From Lysinibacillus_B sp050613145 (GTDB lineage Bacteria; Bacillota; Bacilli; Bacillales_A; Planococcaceae), in contig NZ_CP192507.1 in NCBI RefSeq assembly GCF_050613145.1, forward strand, positions 806,001 through 870,000: a DNA stretch of 64,000 nucleotides, written 5' to 3'. Position 1 is the first letter of the stretch. The number at the start of each line of letters is the position of its first letter. Of the stretch, positions 1 through 7,155 are shown piece after piece. The position numbers and the translations under genes are program-made. The notes beneath the pieces are model-generated. The model saw nothing but the letters and a program-made list of their open reading frames with translations. It had not been told where the DNA came from and made no database searches.

Positions 1-1263
1 AACGGAAGTAAAAAGCCTTGGAAATGGTTAGCGGTTTTCATGGCGCTACTATTAATTGTACAAGTCCCTGCTGCATATGCGACATCGCTTTCTGATTTAA
101 AGCAGGAACAGAAACAATTACAACAAGAAAAAGATGCGTTAAATAATTCAATTAACGAAAAAAGTACAGAAATTAAAACGAACCAAACAAAGCAAGAACA
201 ATTATTGGAACAAATTCAAACATTAAATGCAGAAATTAATAAAACAAATAAATCCATTGAACAAGTTGTTGCCGATATTAATCTAGCGAATCAAGAAATT
301 GCAGAATTAGAGAAGGACATTGCAGAATTGCAACGAAAAATTGATGAGCGTAACGTATTATTAGAAGAGCGTGCACGTGCGATTCAAGCAGGTGGTACAG
401 TGAACTATTTAGATGTATTACTTGGCGCAAATAGTTTCGTAGATTTTATCGATCGTTTCTCGGCGGTTAGTACGCTAATCGATGCTGATCGTCAAATTAT
501 GCGCGATCAAAAAAATGATCAAGAAGCGTTAGAAGAGCAAAAATTGGCGCTCGAAAATAAGAAAAAGCAACTTGAAGAAAATCAAGCAAAATTAGAATCA
601 TTAAAAGCTTCTTTAAATTCTCAAAAAGCAGAGAAAAATAAATTGGTCGATGCGCTTGAAGCAGAACAAGCCAAATTGAAAAATGAAAAGGCATTATTAG
701 AAGAAGAGTATTCTGAGGCATTAGAATTAAGTAAAGATGTTGAAGCGCAAATTCGAAAAGAACAAGCCCGTTTAGCAGAAATTGCGCGTCAACAAGAGGC
801 GAATAAAAACAATGGTGGTGGCGGTGTGTCAGGCGATACACCAGCTGTATCAGCAGGTACTTGGACAACACCAACGACTGGTCGCTTAACATCGCCGTTT
901 GGCTGGCGAAATCTCGGCTATGGTAACGAGTTCCATTACGGAGTAGATATTGCGAATTCAACGGGTACACCAATTGTTGCAGCCGCTGATGGTGTTGTGT
1001 CGTATGCATCGAAACTATCTACTTATGGCAATGTCATTATGATTACACACTCGATTGATGGCCAAATTTGGACAACTGTGTATGCTCATTTAAATAGCTT
1101 TAATGTAAGTGTTGGCGATTCTGTTTCAAAAGGACAAGTCATCGCTGGCATGGGCAGTACGGGACGTTCGACAGGACCACATCTACACTTCGAAATGCAT
1201 ACAGGTACATGGGCTGGGGCACGTAAAAACGCTGTTAACCCATTACGCTATATTTCACTGTAA
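1..1263 (+). CDS. M23-family peptidoglycan hydrolase with coiled coil, 5' end cut by window
   Basis: Secreted cell-wall metallopeptidase of the EnvC/FtsX-partner type. The frame is open from base 1, and the first in-window ATG (base 40) lies inside the hydrophobic core of the signal peptide with no ribosome binding site, so the true start is upstream of the window. After a likely AYA cleavage site come about 240 residues of Lys/Glu/Gln-rich coiled coil, a Gly-rich linker near 815-835, and a C-terminal peptidase M23 domain. The zinc ligands are visible as HYGVD (codon His at 934) and HLHFE (1180-1194). In Bacillales this gene normally follows ftsE-ftsX, and the ctpB-minJ genes downstream fit that locus. 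Its role would be FtsEX-controlled wall cleavage (inference; ftsEX are not in view). Confidence 0.88.
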   Translation, partial: NGSKKPWKWLAVFMALLLIVQVPAAYATSLSDLKQEQKQLQQEKDALNNSINEKSTEIKTNQTKQEQLLEQIQTLNAEINKTNKSIEQVVADINLANQEIAELEKDIAELQRKIDERNVLLEERARAIQAGGTVNYLDVLLGANSFVDFIDRFSAVSTLIDADRQIMRDQKNDQEALEEQKLALENKKKQLEENQAKLESLKASLNSQKAEKNKLVDALEAEQAKLKNEKALLEEEYSEALELSKDVEAQIRKEQARLAEIARQQEANKNNGGGGVSGDTPAVSAGTWTTPTTGRLTSPFGWRNLGYGNEFHYGVDIANSTGTPIVAAADGVVSYASKLSTYGNVIMITHSIDGQIWTTVYAHLNSFNVSVGDSVSKGQVIAGMGSTGRSTGPHLHFEMHTGTWAGARKNAVNPLRYISL

Positions 1264-1274
1264 GATTTAAGGGA

Positions 1275-1412
1275 CCGTCTGAAAAGGCATTTTGAGACGG
1301 GACCTTTGCGACGAGGATGGTGGCATGTGGATGCGACCATCGCAGGAGCAATATAATCATTATTAAGGAGTGAAGGGGGTGTTCTGAAAGTTTCTACTTT
1401 CTGGACACCTTC
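1275..1412 (+). repeat. Dispersed intergenic element, copy A
   Basis: A hairpin-rich tract. It has a 5' GTCTGAAAAGG hairpin, then CTTTGCGACGAGGATGGTGG (1300-1323 region), a CGCAGGAGCA block, and a 3' hairpin with TGTTCTGAAAG/CTTTCTGGACA arms. The same order of blocks occurs inverted at 19962-20118. The last hairpin doubles as a terminator for the M23 gene. Confidence 0.55.
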
Positions 1413-1419
1413 TTTTTTT
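1378..1419 (+). terminator. Rho-independent terminator after M23 gene
   Basis: GGTGTTCTGAAAG (1378-1390) pairs imperfectly with CTTTCTGGACACC (1397-1409) and is followed by a T-run to 1419. Confidence 0.75.
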
Positions 1420-1483
1420 GCTATGCTAGAAAAGAATTTACAAGGAAATCATCTATTGATATTCGATATAGTGGAGGCAAACG

Positions 1484-2050
1484 ATGAAGAAAAATATAGG
1501 GTTAGCTGTCGTGTTAGTCCTAATAGTCATTGCAATTAGTACGTTTATAAAGCAACAAACGGATAAAAATAACAAGATTGCACAAGTAGGCTATGAGGTC
1601 GATTTAACACAAGAGGAAGGTTTACAGAAGGGGCAAATTGCACCAGATTTTACGCTCCAAACGTTAACTGGAGAGTCCGTGACACTGAGTGATTTAAAAG
1701 GAAAAAAAGTTATTTTAAACTTTTGGGCATCTTGGTGTCCGCCGTGTCGCGCAGAAATGCCGCATTTACAAGAATACTATGAAAAGTATGCAGATGCAGA
1801 TAATGTGACCATTATTGCAGCCAATACGACATACAATGATCAAGGCGCAGAGAATGTTCAAAAATTTGTCAATAGCTATGACATCACATTTCCTGTTTTA
1901 TTAATGCCAGAAGATAACATTATTAAATTATATGAAGTGCTCACGATCCCCTCGACGCTCATGATTGATACAGAAGGACGTATTCAATATTATATTCAAG
2001 GGCCACTGGATGAAGAGGCGATTCGGGAGTATATTGCAAAATTAGATTAA
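1484..2050 (+). CDS. TlpA/ResA-like membrane-anchored thiol-disulfide oxidoreductase
   Basis: A 188-residue thioredoxin-fold protein. Residues 5-22 form an uncleaved membrane anchor. The AhpC/TSA-Redoxin type domain begins near residue 50 (APDFTLQTLTG) and carries the active-site motif WCPPC with Cys85 and Cys88. It should act outside the membrane, reducing disulfides for cytochrome c maturation or cell-wall/spore enzymes, as ResA and StoA do. Which of these it is cannot be told from sequence alone. Start ATG 1484 follows GTGGAGG at good spacing. It lies between the M23 hydrolase and ctpB, a position not occupied by such a gene in B. subtilis, so a role in redox control of this envelope block is possible but unproven. 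Confidence 0.85.
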   Translation: MKKNIGLAVVLVLIVIAISTFIKQQTDKNNKIAQVGYEVDLTQEEGLQKGQIAPDFTLQTLTGESVTLSDLKGKKVILNFWASWCPPCRAEMPHLQEYYEKYADADNVTIIAANTTYNDQGAENVQKFVNSYDITFPVLLMPEDNIIKLYEVLTIPSTLMIDTEGRIQYYIQGPLDEEAIREYIAKLD

Positions 2051-2112
2051 GGTGACGAATTTCGGCTTTTTGTGTATGTTCTTATCAATCTCTTCATATT
2101 TTAAGAGTAGAG

Positions 2113-3549
2113 GTGAGAAGGATACGAAAAAGTCGACTTTTTTTCTTTTTAGCATGTATTGTGCTGGCTGTTGTCATTTATACATTCGTTCGACAGCAGG
2201 TTGTAACAGTGGAAGGTGCTAGTGACCTAGACGTTGTGGAGGAATTGTACACGCTTATTGAAGAGCAATCCGTGTATGATTTGGACAGCGGAACGATTGT
2301 AGAAGGCGCATTACGTGGTATGGCTTCTGCAATTAAAGACCCGTACAGTTCGTATTATTCGAAAGAGGAGGCAGCGATTCATAAAGCGTCGCTTGCTGGT
2401 GAAAAAGTCGGAATAGGCGTTGAAATTGCTGAGAAAAATGGGAAGTTTATCGTTGTATCACCCGTTAAGTCTTCTCCAGCTGAGAAAGCAGGCATACGGC
2501 CATATGATGAAATTGTACAAATTAACGATGTACGGTTAGATGGTAAAACGATTGGTGAAGTAATTAAACTGATGCAAGGAAAGGCAGGAGAAGAAGTAAC
2601 ACTTGTCTTATATCGTCCTAGTATCGAACGTCATATTAAAGTAGCTGTTGAACGAGCAAAAATGGAAAATGATACAGTTGATGCAAAAGTGATTACAGTA
2701 GAGAATGTGCCCGTCGGCTATGTAACAATTAGTTTATTTGCAGAGAACACGCTTGAGCAATGGTTGCAAGAGGTGTCAAAGCTAATCGAACAAGATGTCC
2801 AAGCACTCATTGTAGATGTGCGTGATAATCCAGGTGGCTATTTACATAGTGTGGCGGGCATTATTAGCACAATTGGAGAAGAAGGAAAAGTATTTGCTTA
2901 TATGCAAGATGGAAAAGGGAAGCTGGAGCCTTTAAAAACGGTTAAGCTGGATGAGATTGAAGGCTTAAAGAAGGAAATTCGTGAATTACCGATTGTCATT
3001 TTGCAAAATGAAGGTTCGGCATCTGCGAGTGAAGTATTTAGTGCAGCGATGCAAAGTTGGGGGAAAGGGACGCTTGTCGGTACGAAAAGCTTCGGTAAAG
3101 GCACAGTCCAAGAGACGTGGGATTTAGCAAATGGTGGTTCCGTCAAGCTTTCTACAAATAAATGGCTAACACCGAAGGAAACATGGATTAACGGAAAAGG
3201 AATAAAGCCCGATATCGAGGCAGATCAGCATCCCTTATATATGATTGAATTTATACCAGTGCGTGGTAGCTTTGAAGTGGGCGATTTTGCGGAAGAAGTA
3301 GCATACGCGCAAAAAGTATTGCATGCATTTGGCTTCCAAATCGTGCGGCAAGATGGCTATTTTGATGAAACCACTCGGGAAGCAGTTGTAGCATTCCGTG
3401 AAAAATATGATTTACATGACGGCGATAAATTAGATGAATTATTTTTCGAAAAAATGCAAGAGCAAGTAGCCCTCTATAAGAGCAAAACAGAAAACGATTT
3501 ACAACTACAGATGGCGGTTAGCTATGTCATGCATAAGCTAGGTCATTAA
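2113..3549 (+). CDS. ctpB: S41 carboxy-terminal processing protease CtpB
   Basis: A membrane-anchored serine protease of 478 residues. Order: short cytoplasmic N-terminus, one membrane segment (residues 8-25), PDZ domain (about 95-175, GVGIGVEI to VTLVLYR), S41 catalytic core, and a C-terminal peptidoglycan-binding domain (about 390-440). The Ser/Lys/Gln triad fits Ser304 (in SASASE), Lys329 and Gln333. The spacing of 25 and 4 residues is that of characterised CtpB. In Bacillus it cleaves SpoIVFA during sporulation signalling. The start is taken as GTG 2113, although its AGAGG box is very close; no better start is seen. Downstream minJ matches the known neighbourhood. Confidence 0.9.
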   Translation: MRRIRKSRLFFFLACIVLAVVIYTFVRQQVVTVEGASDLDVVEELYTLIEEQSVYDLDSGTIVEGALRGMASAIKDPYSSYYSKEEAAIHKASLAGEKVGIGVEIAEKNGKFIVVSPVKSSPAEKAGIRPYDEIVQINDVRLDGKTIGEVIKLMQGKAGEEVTLVLYRPSIERHIKVAVERAKMENDTVDAKVITVENVPVGYVTISLFAENTLEQWLQEVSKLIEQDVQALIVDVRDNPGGYLHSVAGIISTIGEEGKVFAYMQDGKGKLEPLKTVKLDEIEGLKKEIRELPIVILQNEGSASASEVFSAAMQSWGKGTLVGTKSFGKGTVQETWDLANGGSVKLSTNKWLTPKETWINGKGIKPDIEADQHPLYMIEFIPVRGSFEVGDFAEEVAYAQKVLHAFGFQIVRQDGYFDETTREAVVAFREKYDLHDGDKLDELFFEKMQEQVALYKSKTENDLQLQMAVSYVMHKLGH

Positions 3550-3616
3550 ATTTCTATACGCAATAAACGATGCATTTGATACAATGACAGTAATGATAGA
3601 AATGGTAGGTGGAGTT

Positions 3617-4786
3617 ATGCACATAGACGTTTTATTAGAAATACTTCGAGCCATCGGACGATTTTTCATCAACCCAATCGTTTATATGACAATTTTCTTA
3701 ACAATTTTTTTAGGCTATCGGCGTGTAAAAAAAGAGCGGAAATCATTTAATATACGTATTTTAAGCGGTTGGTCAGAATTGAAAAATAGCATACTTGCTA
3801 GTTTGCTTGTATCGTTTATTGTATCTGTAGTGATCATGGCAGTGGGCTTAACGATGACACCGCAATTTTTACTGATTTTAATGGCTGTTACGATTATTGG
3901 ATTAGTACTCTATACCTTTCACTTATTATCACCGATTGTATTATTTGCTCTCAGTGTAGTAGCGTTAGTAATACTTAGAGTAATAGGTAAGGCGTATACA
4001 ATTGTAGGAGTAGAAATTTCTGGCGTCATTTGGCAAGATGTGACGATTGTGCCGCTTTGTATTGTAGCTGGATTATTAGTCATTGTAGAAGGGGTATTAA
4101 TCCGAAAATATGGCGCGAATTTAGCATCGCCTATACTGGAAAAGACGAAACGTGGCTTACAGGCAGTTTCCTATTTTTCCAAACAAGTATGGGTTTTGCC
4201 GCTTTTTGTGTTAATTCCGGGAGAAGTTATTCCGTCATACATCCCATATTGGCCACAGTTTACAATTGGTGAGCAAGCATTTAGCTTCGTGTTATTCCCA
4301 TTTGTGATTGGATTCCAGCAACTGACGCGTAAAACATTGCCTGTTTATTTTTATCCAAAGCTAGCGAAATCGATCATTTGGCTAGGGAGCATGGTTGTAC
4401 TTGGCGGCATCGGTGCTTACTTTGTACCAGAAGTGGCGTTTGTTGTGCTCATGCTAGGTGCGCTAATGCGTTTGTTCATCGTGTTACGCTACAAATTACA
4501 AGATCGTGATGATGTGTATGCGGTAGCACCTAGTCCAATAGGGGCAACCATTGCGGCGGTTTTACCTAACTCACCTGCTGAGAAAATGGGCTTACTAACT
4601 GGCGAAGTGATCAAAAAAGTAAACGGTCGCGAAGTACAAACAGAACGTGAATTGTATGAGGCGCTTCAAGTAAATGCTGCACATTGTAAACTGGAAGTGC
4701 TTGACCATAAAAAAGAGCTTCGCTTAACACAACACGTCGTCCATAGTGATGACCACTATCGAATCGGGTTACTGTTAGCGAGGTAA
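3617..4786 (+). CDS. minJ: MinJ-like polytopic membrane protein with C-terminal PDZ
   Basis: A bridge protein that in B. subtilis links DivIVA to MinD at the poles and septum. The N-terminal two thirds hold several hydrophobic membrane segments (INPIVYMTIFLTIFLGY, SLLVSFIVSVVIMAVGL and others). The last about 80 residues form a PDZ domain (PNSPAEKMGLLTGEVIKKVNG). ATG 3617 was chosen because GGTGGAG lies just before it and the resulting N-terminus starts directly at the first amphipathic segment. ATGs at 3584 and 3596 are in frame but have no ribosome binding site. It follows ctpB by 67 bp, as in B. subtilis yvjB-yvjD. Confidence 0.82.
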   Translation: MHIDVLLEILRAIGRFFINPIVYMTIFLTIFLGYRRVKKERKSFNIRILSGWSELKNSILASLLVSFIVSVVIMAVGLTMTPQFLLILMAVTIIGLVLYTFHLLSPIVLFALSVVALVILRVIGKAYTIVGVEISGVIWQDVTIVPLCIVAGLLVIVEGVLIRKYGANLASPILEKTKRGLQAVSYFSKQVWVLPLFVLIPGEVIPSYIPYWPQFTIGEQAFSFVLFPFVIGFQQLTRKTLPVYFYPKLAKSIIWLGSMVVLGGIGAYFVPEVAFVVLMLGALMRLFIVLRYKLQDRDDVYAVAPSPIGATIAAVLPNSPAEKMGLLTGEVIKKVNGREVQTERELYEALQVNAAHCKLEVLDHKKELRLTQHVVHSDDHYRIGLLLAR

Positions 4787-4792
4787 GCAGAA

Positions 4793-4824
4793 AGCATCTC
4801 TTTGTGAGGAGGGGTGCTTTTTTT
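4793..4824 (+). terminator. Terminator after minJ
   Basis: AGCATCTC pairs with GGGGTGCT (G-U pairs included), followed by seven T. Confidence 0.8.
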
Positions 4825-4839
4825 GCGTTTAAATAGTTG

Positions 4840-4895
4840 TAAGTGGTCAAAACAGCCGTACGAACGGGCAAAACACGGTCGTATTCGGTCAAAAT
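4840..4895 (+). repeat. 21-bp-period CAAAA repeat, 3 units
   Basis: The core GGTCAAAA/GGGCAAAA has its C at 4848, 4869 and 4890, so the spacing is exactly 21 bp twice. It lies between the minJ and azlC terminators. See the matching tracts at 6950, 19349 and 30877. Confidence 0.7.
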
Positions 4896-4911
4896 GATAA
4901 CCCAAACAAAA

Positions 4912-4937
4912 AAATGGCGCGAGAATACGCGCCATTT
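4912..4937 (-). terminator. Terminator for azlDC
   Basis: Perfect 10-bp stem AAATGGCGCG/CGCGCCATTT with a 6-nt loop. The A-run on the plus strand just before it gives the U-tract for the minus-strand transcript. Confidence 0.88.
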
Positions 4938-4944
4938 GGAGTCG

Positions 4945-5649
4945 TTAAACAAATTGTTTTTTCTTATTCCAACGATTATAAATGATTTCTACTAATATCG
5001 CAGAAGCAAGTGCCGATACAATGATAGCCCAGCCGGTTGAAAGCCATTGTGTCCAATAAAACATGCAATTTAAACTAGCTGCAATCAGAGCGAGCAGGAA
5101 GACTTTTCGATTACCACGCATGGATGGCACGAGAAGTCCAATAAACATCGCGTACAGGGCGACCGACATCGCTGCTTGTAAAAACATCGGTAAGTTTGCA
5201 CCGATTAAATGTCCAACAGCAGTAAATACAACCCAGCTACTATAAGCAGCTAAATTGACACCAAAGCCAAATGCCATGGGAAGGCGTTCTTCTTTTCGAG
5301 TAGCCAGAACAGAAAAAGTTTCATCCGTTACCCAAAAAGCGAAAAGTCCCTTGGTCCATTTCGGTGCATGGACCATTTTTTCATTGAGCGCGGCAGACAT
5401 TAAAAAGTGGCGAATATTTACGATCAACGTATTGAGTACGATAACAAGCGGGTCTACCCCTTTAGAAATCAATGTTAAGCTAATATACTGAGAAGCACCT
5501 GCATACACAAATATGCTCATGGCGGTTGCTTCTAAAATAGAAAGGCCGGTCGTTTTTGCGAGTAAGCCAAATGTTAAGGCAACAGGAAAATACCCGATAG
5601 CAATAGGCATACCAGCTTTTAGACCGGAGAAAAAATGAAGGTCTTTCAA
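4945..5649 (-). CDS. azlC: AzlC-family branched-chain amino acid exporter subunit
   Basis: Large subunit of an AzlCD/YgaZH-type exporter, which in Bacillus confers azaleucine resistance by exporting branched-chain amino acids. Family residues seen include FGLLAKTTGLS and a membrane stretch with YAGASQYI near the N-terminus. Several hydrophobic segments fill its 234 residues. TTG 5649 is preferred because AAGGAG ends right against the upstream TTG at 5658, leaving no spacing, while it is 9 nt from 5649. The gene follows azlD by 18 bp in one operon on the minus strand. Confidence 0.87.
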   Translation of the reverse strand: MKDLHFFSGLKAGMPIAIGYFPVALTFGLLAKTTGLSILEATAMSIFVYAGASQYISLTLISKGVDPLVIVLNTLIVNIRHFLMSAALNEKMVHAPKWTKGLFAFWVTDETFSVLATRKEERLPMAFGFGVNLAAYSSWVVFTAVGHLIGANLPMFLQAAMSVALYAMFIGLLVPSMRGNRKVFLLALIAASLNCMFYWTQWLSTGWAIIVSALASAILVEIIYNRWNKKKQFV

Positions 5650-5667
5650 TGAACCCAACTCCTTAGA

Positions 5668-5979
5668 TTACACTAGTACTAAACTGTAAACGGCTAATGC
5701 TGCGATAGCGCCGAGTACGACGAAAATCACATTGGCGCCTGCATAAGCAATGCCAAATGCGACAACAGCTCCTAATATCCCGAAGAAATAATCTCCTTCT
5801 TGGATATAAAAAATAGCTGGAAATATGAGTGCGCCTAAAATGGCAAAAGGAATATTTCGTAAAATGCCAGATAAAAAGGGCGGCAATTCGATCCCCTGTA
5901 AAAAGGTTAACGGAATGGCCCTTGGTATATATGTAACAAGTGTCATACCTAAAATCATCCACCAATATGAAATCCCCAT
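5668..5979 (-). CDS. azlD: AzlD-family small subunit of branched-chain amino acid exporter
   Basis: A 103-residue membrane protein with about four hydrophobic segments and the family-like opening IPRAIPLTFLQG (AzlD/YgaH). It is the partner of AzlC, encoded directly downstream. ATG 5979 follows AAAGGGGGAG. No Lrp-type azlB regulator lies next to it, so its control is not visible here. Confidence 0.87.
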   Translation of the reverse strand: MGISYWWMILGMTLVTYIPRAIPLTFLQGIELPPFLSGILRNIPFAILGALIFPAIFYIQEGDYFFGILGAVVAFGIAYAGANVIFVVLGAIAALAVYSLVLV

Positions 5980-6293
5980 GTATTACTCCCCCTTTAGTTG
6001 CTTTTTCTTGTTGACAAGGTTACAAATGAATACAAAAAAGAAACGTGCGAAAACGAAGTTCTGTTATTGTGAATAAAATGTAGCGCCTCTGTGCAATGAT
6101 ATTAACAGTGAAACCAAATGTTATGAAAAGGCGTTCTTGTTAATGAATTACACAAGGTTATTTTGCTGTTTATTTACCGACAAACAATAGCAAAAAAAGA
6201 TATTTCAACTATTAACAATGCTTTTGCACGTATTATAATAATATTTAGAAATTTAAGATAGTACAAGAGGGAATTAGATTTGGGGTGGTTTAC
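5980..6293. other. Divergent intergenic region azlD / yhjE
   Basis: About 310 bp of AT-rich sequence between divergent genes. It must hold promoters for both. Apart from A/T tracts, no operator, RNA gene or terminator was recognised. Confidence 0.4.
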
Positions 6294-6923
6294 ATGTTCG
6301 ATTGGCTGACAATTGAAAACATAGAAGAAGTAGAAAAGTATTATCGAACATTGGGGCCGCTTGTCGGAGTGTTGTTACCATTCATTGAATCGTTTTTACC
6401 GTTTTTACCGCTCGTTGTTATTGTTGTAGCAAATGCTAATGCATTCGGTTTATTTTGGGGATTTGTTTTATCATGGATTGGGACAGTGCTAGGGTCATAT
6501 GTTGTATTTTTAATTGTCCGGAAATTTGGCAGACATCCGAAGCTGCATTTCTTTACGCAAAGTACACGTGTACAGAAATTGATTCAATGGGTTGATATGA
6601 ACGGGTTGAGTCCGCTTTTTGTCCTGTTATGCTTCCCATTTACTCCATCTGTTTTAGTGAATATTGTAGCGGGTCTGTCAAATATTCGAAAGCATTTTTA
6701 TTTAGTAGCGGTTATATTAGGGAAAATGGTGATGATTTTTGTTATGAGCTTTGTTGGACATGATCTTACGGCGTTAATCCGCAGTCCAATTAAATTAGTG
6801 CTGGCAGTTGTGGTGATTTTTCTTTTATGGCTGTTTGGTAAAGCAGTGGAAGTCCGTTTAAATAAAAGAGTAGAAAGAGATTTACGAAATGCACAGAGAA
6901 AAGAGCACGGCGGTGAAGTGTAA
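6294..6923 (+). CDS. yhjE: TVP38/TMEM64 (DedA-like, VTT domain) membrane protein
   Basis: A 209-residue integral membrane protein with the VTT/SNARE-associated pattern: a hydrophobic re-entrant segment with PFIESFLPFLPL near residue 30, a Gly-rich helix (SWIGTVLGSY), and FPFTPSVLVNIVAGLS. Related proteins are phospholipid scramblases or flippases in eukaryotes. The bacterial function is unclear. ATG 6294 was taken because GGGTGG is 5 nt upstream; GTG 6285 is possible. The gene sits just before addB, as yhjE does in B. subtilis. Confidence 0.8.
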   Translation: MFDWLTIENIEEVEKYYRTLGPLVGVLLPFIESFLPFLPLVVIVVANANAFGLFWGFVLSWIGTVLGSYVVFLIVRKFGRHPKLHFFTQSTRVQKLIQWVDMNGLSPLFVLLCFPFTPSVLVNIVAGLSNIRKHFYLVAVILGKMVMIFVMSFVGHDLTALIRSPIKLVLAVVVIFLLWLFGKAVEVRLNKRVERDLRNAQRKEHGGEV

Positions 6924-6949
6924 CCGTCGTGTTTATTTTTTGAGGGAAA

Positions 6950-7005
6950 TGGCAAGTAAAAAGGGATATTAGGCAAGTAAATAAACAAATTAAGCAAGTA
7001 AATTT
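6950..7005 (+). repeat. 21-bp-period CAAGTAAA repeat, 3 units
   Basis: GGCAAGTAAA units have their C at 6953, 6974 and 6995, exactly 21 bp apart. Period and position (after a gene 3' end) match the CAAAA tracts elsewhere in the window. Confidence 0.65.
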
Positions 7006-7029
7006 AAAAATATCGCAGGACGGTTCGAT

Positions 7030-7100
7030 TGTGTGCGAGGTTTTTGTAAGGAAGATAAGAAAGTATAAGTTTTTCTAGTATGAACTTTTTTAATTCGCAC
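7030..7100 (+). repeat. AAGATAAGAAAGTATAA palindromic element, copy 1
   Basis: The exact 17-mer at 7052-7068, followed by TTTTTCTAGT, is flanked by inverted GTGTGCGA (7031 region) and TCGCACAC (7094 region). The same 17-mer recurs at 28292 and 55814. It lies in the addB upstream region. Confidence 0.6.
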
Positions 7101-7101
7101 A

Positions 7102-7115
7102 CGAACATGTATTCT
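7102..7115. promoter_or_regulatory. Candidate LexA (SOS) box upstream of addB
   Basis: CGAACATGTATTCT matches the Bacillus LexA consensus CGAACRNRYGTTYC at 12 of 14 positions. It lies 5 bp upstream of a plausible -10 (TACAAT, 7120-7125). addAB is not a classical SOS operon, so this is only a candidate. Confidence 0.35.
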
Positions 7116-7155
7116 GAGGTACAATAGAGGCAACTATATGTAAGGGGGGATTGCA

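Noticed and set aside
4030..4272. 80-aa ORF inside minJ
   Set aside because: Out-of-frame shadow of minJ; composition and lack of a ribosome binding site do not support it.
5663..5965. 100-aa minus-strand ORF overlapping azlD
   Set aside because: Frame-shifted shadow rich in Arg/Cys/His. azlD in the other frame is a clear family member.
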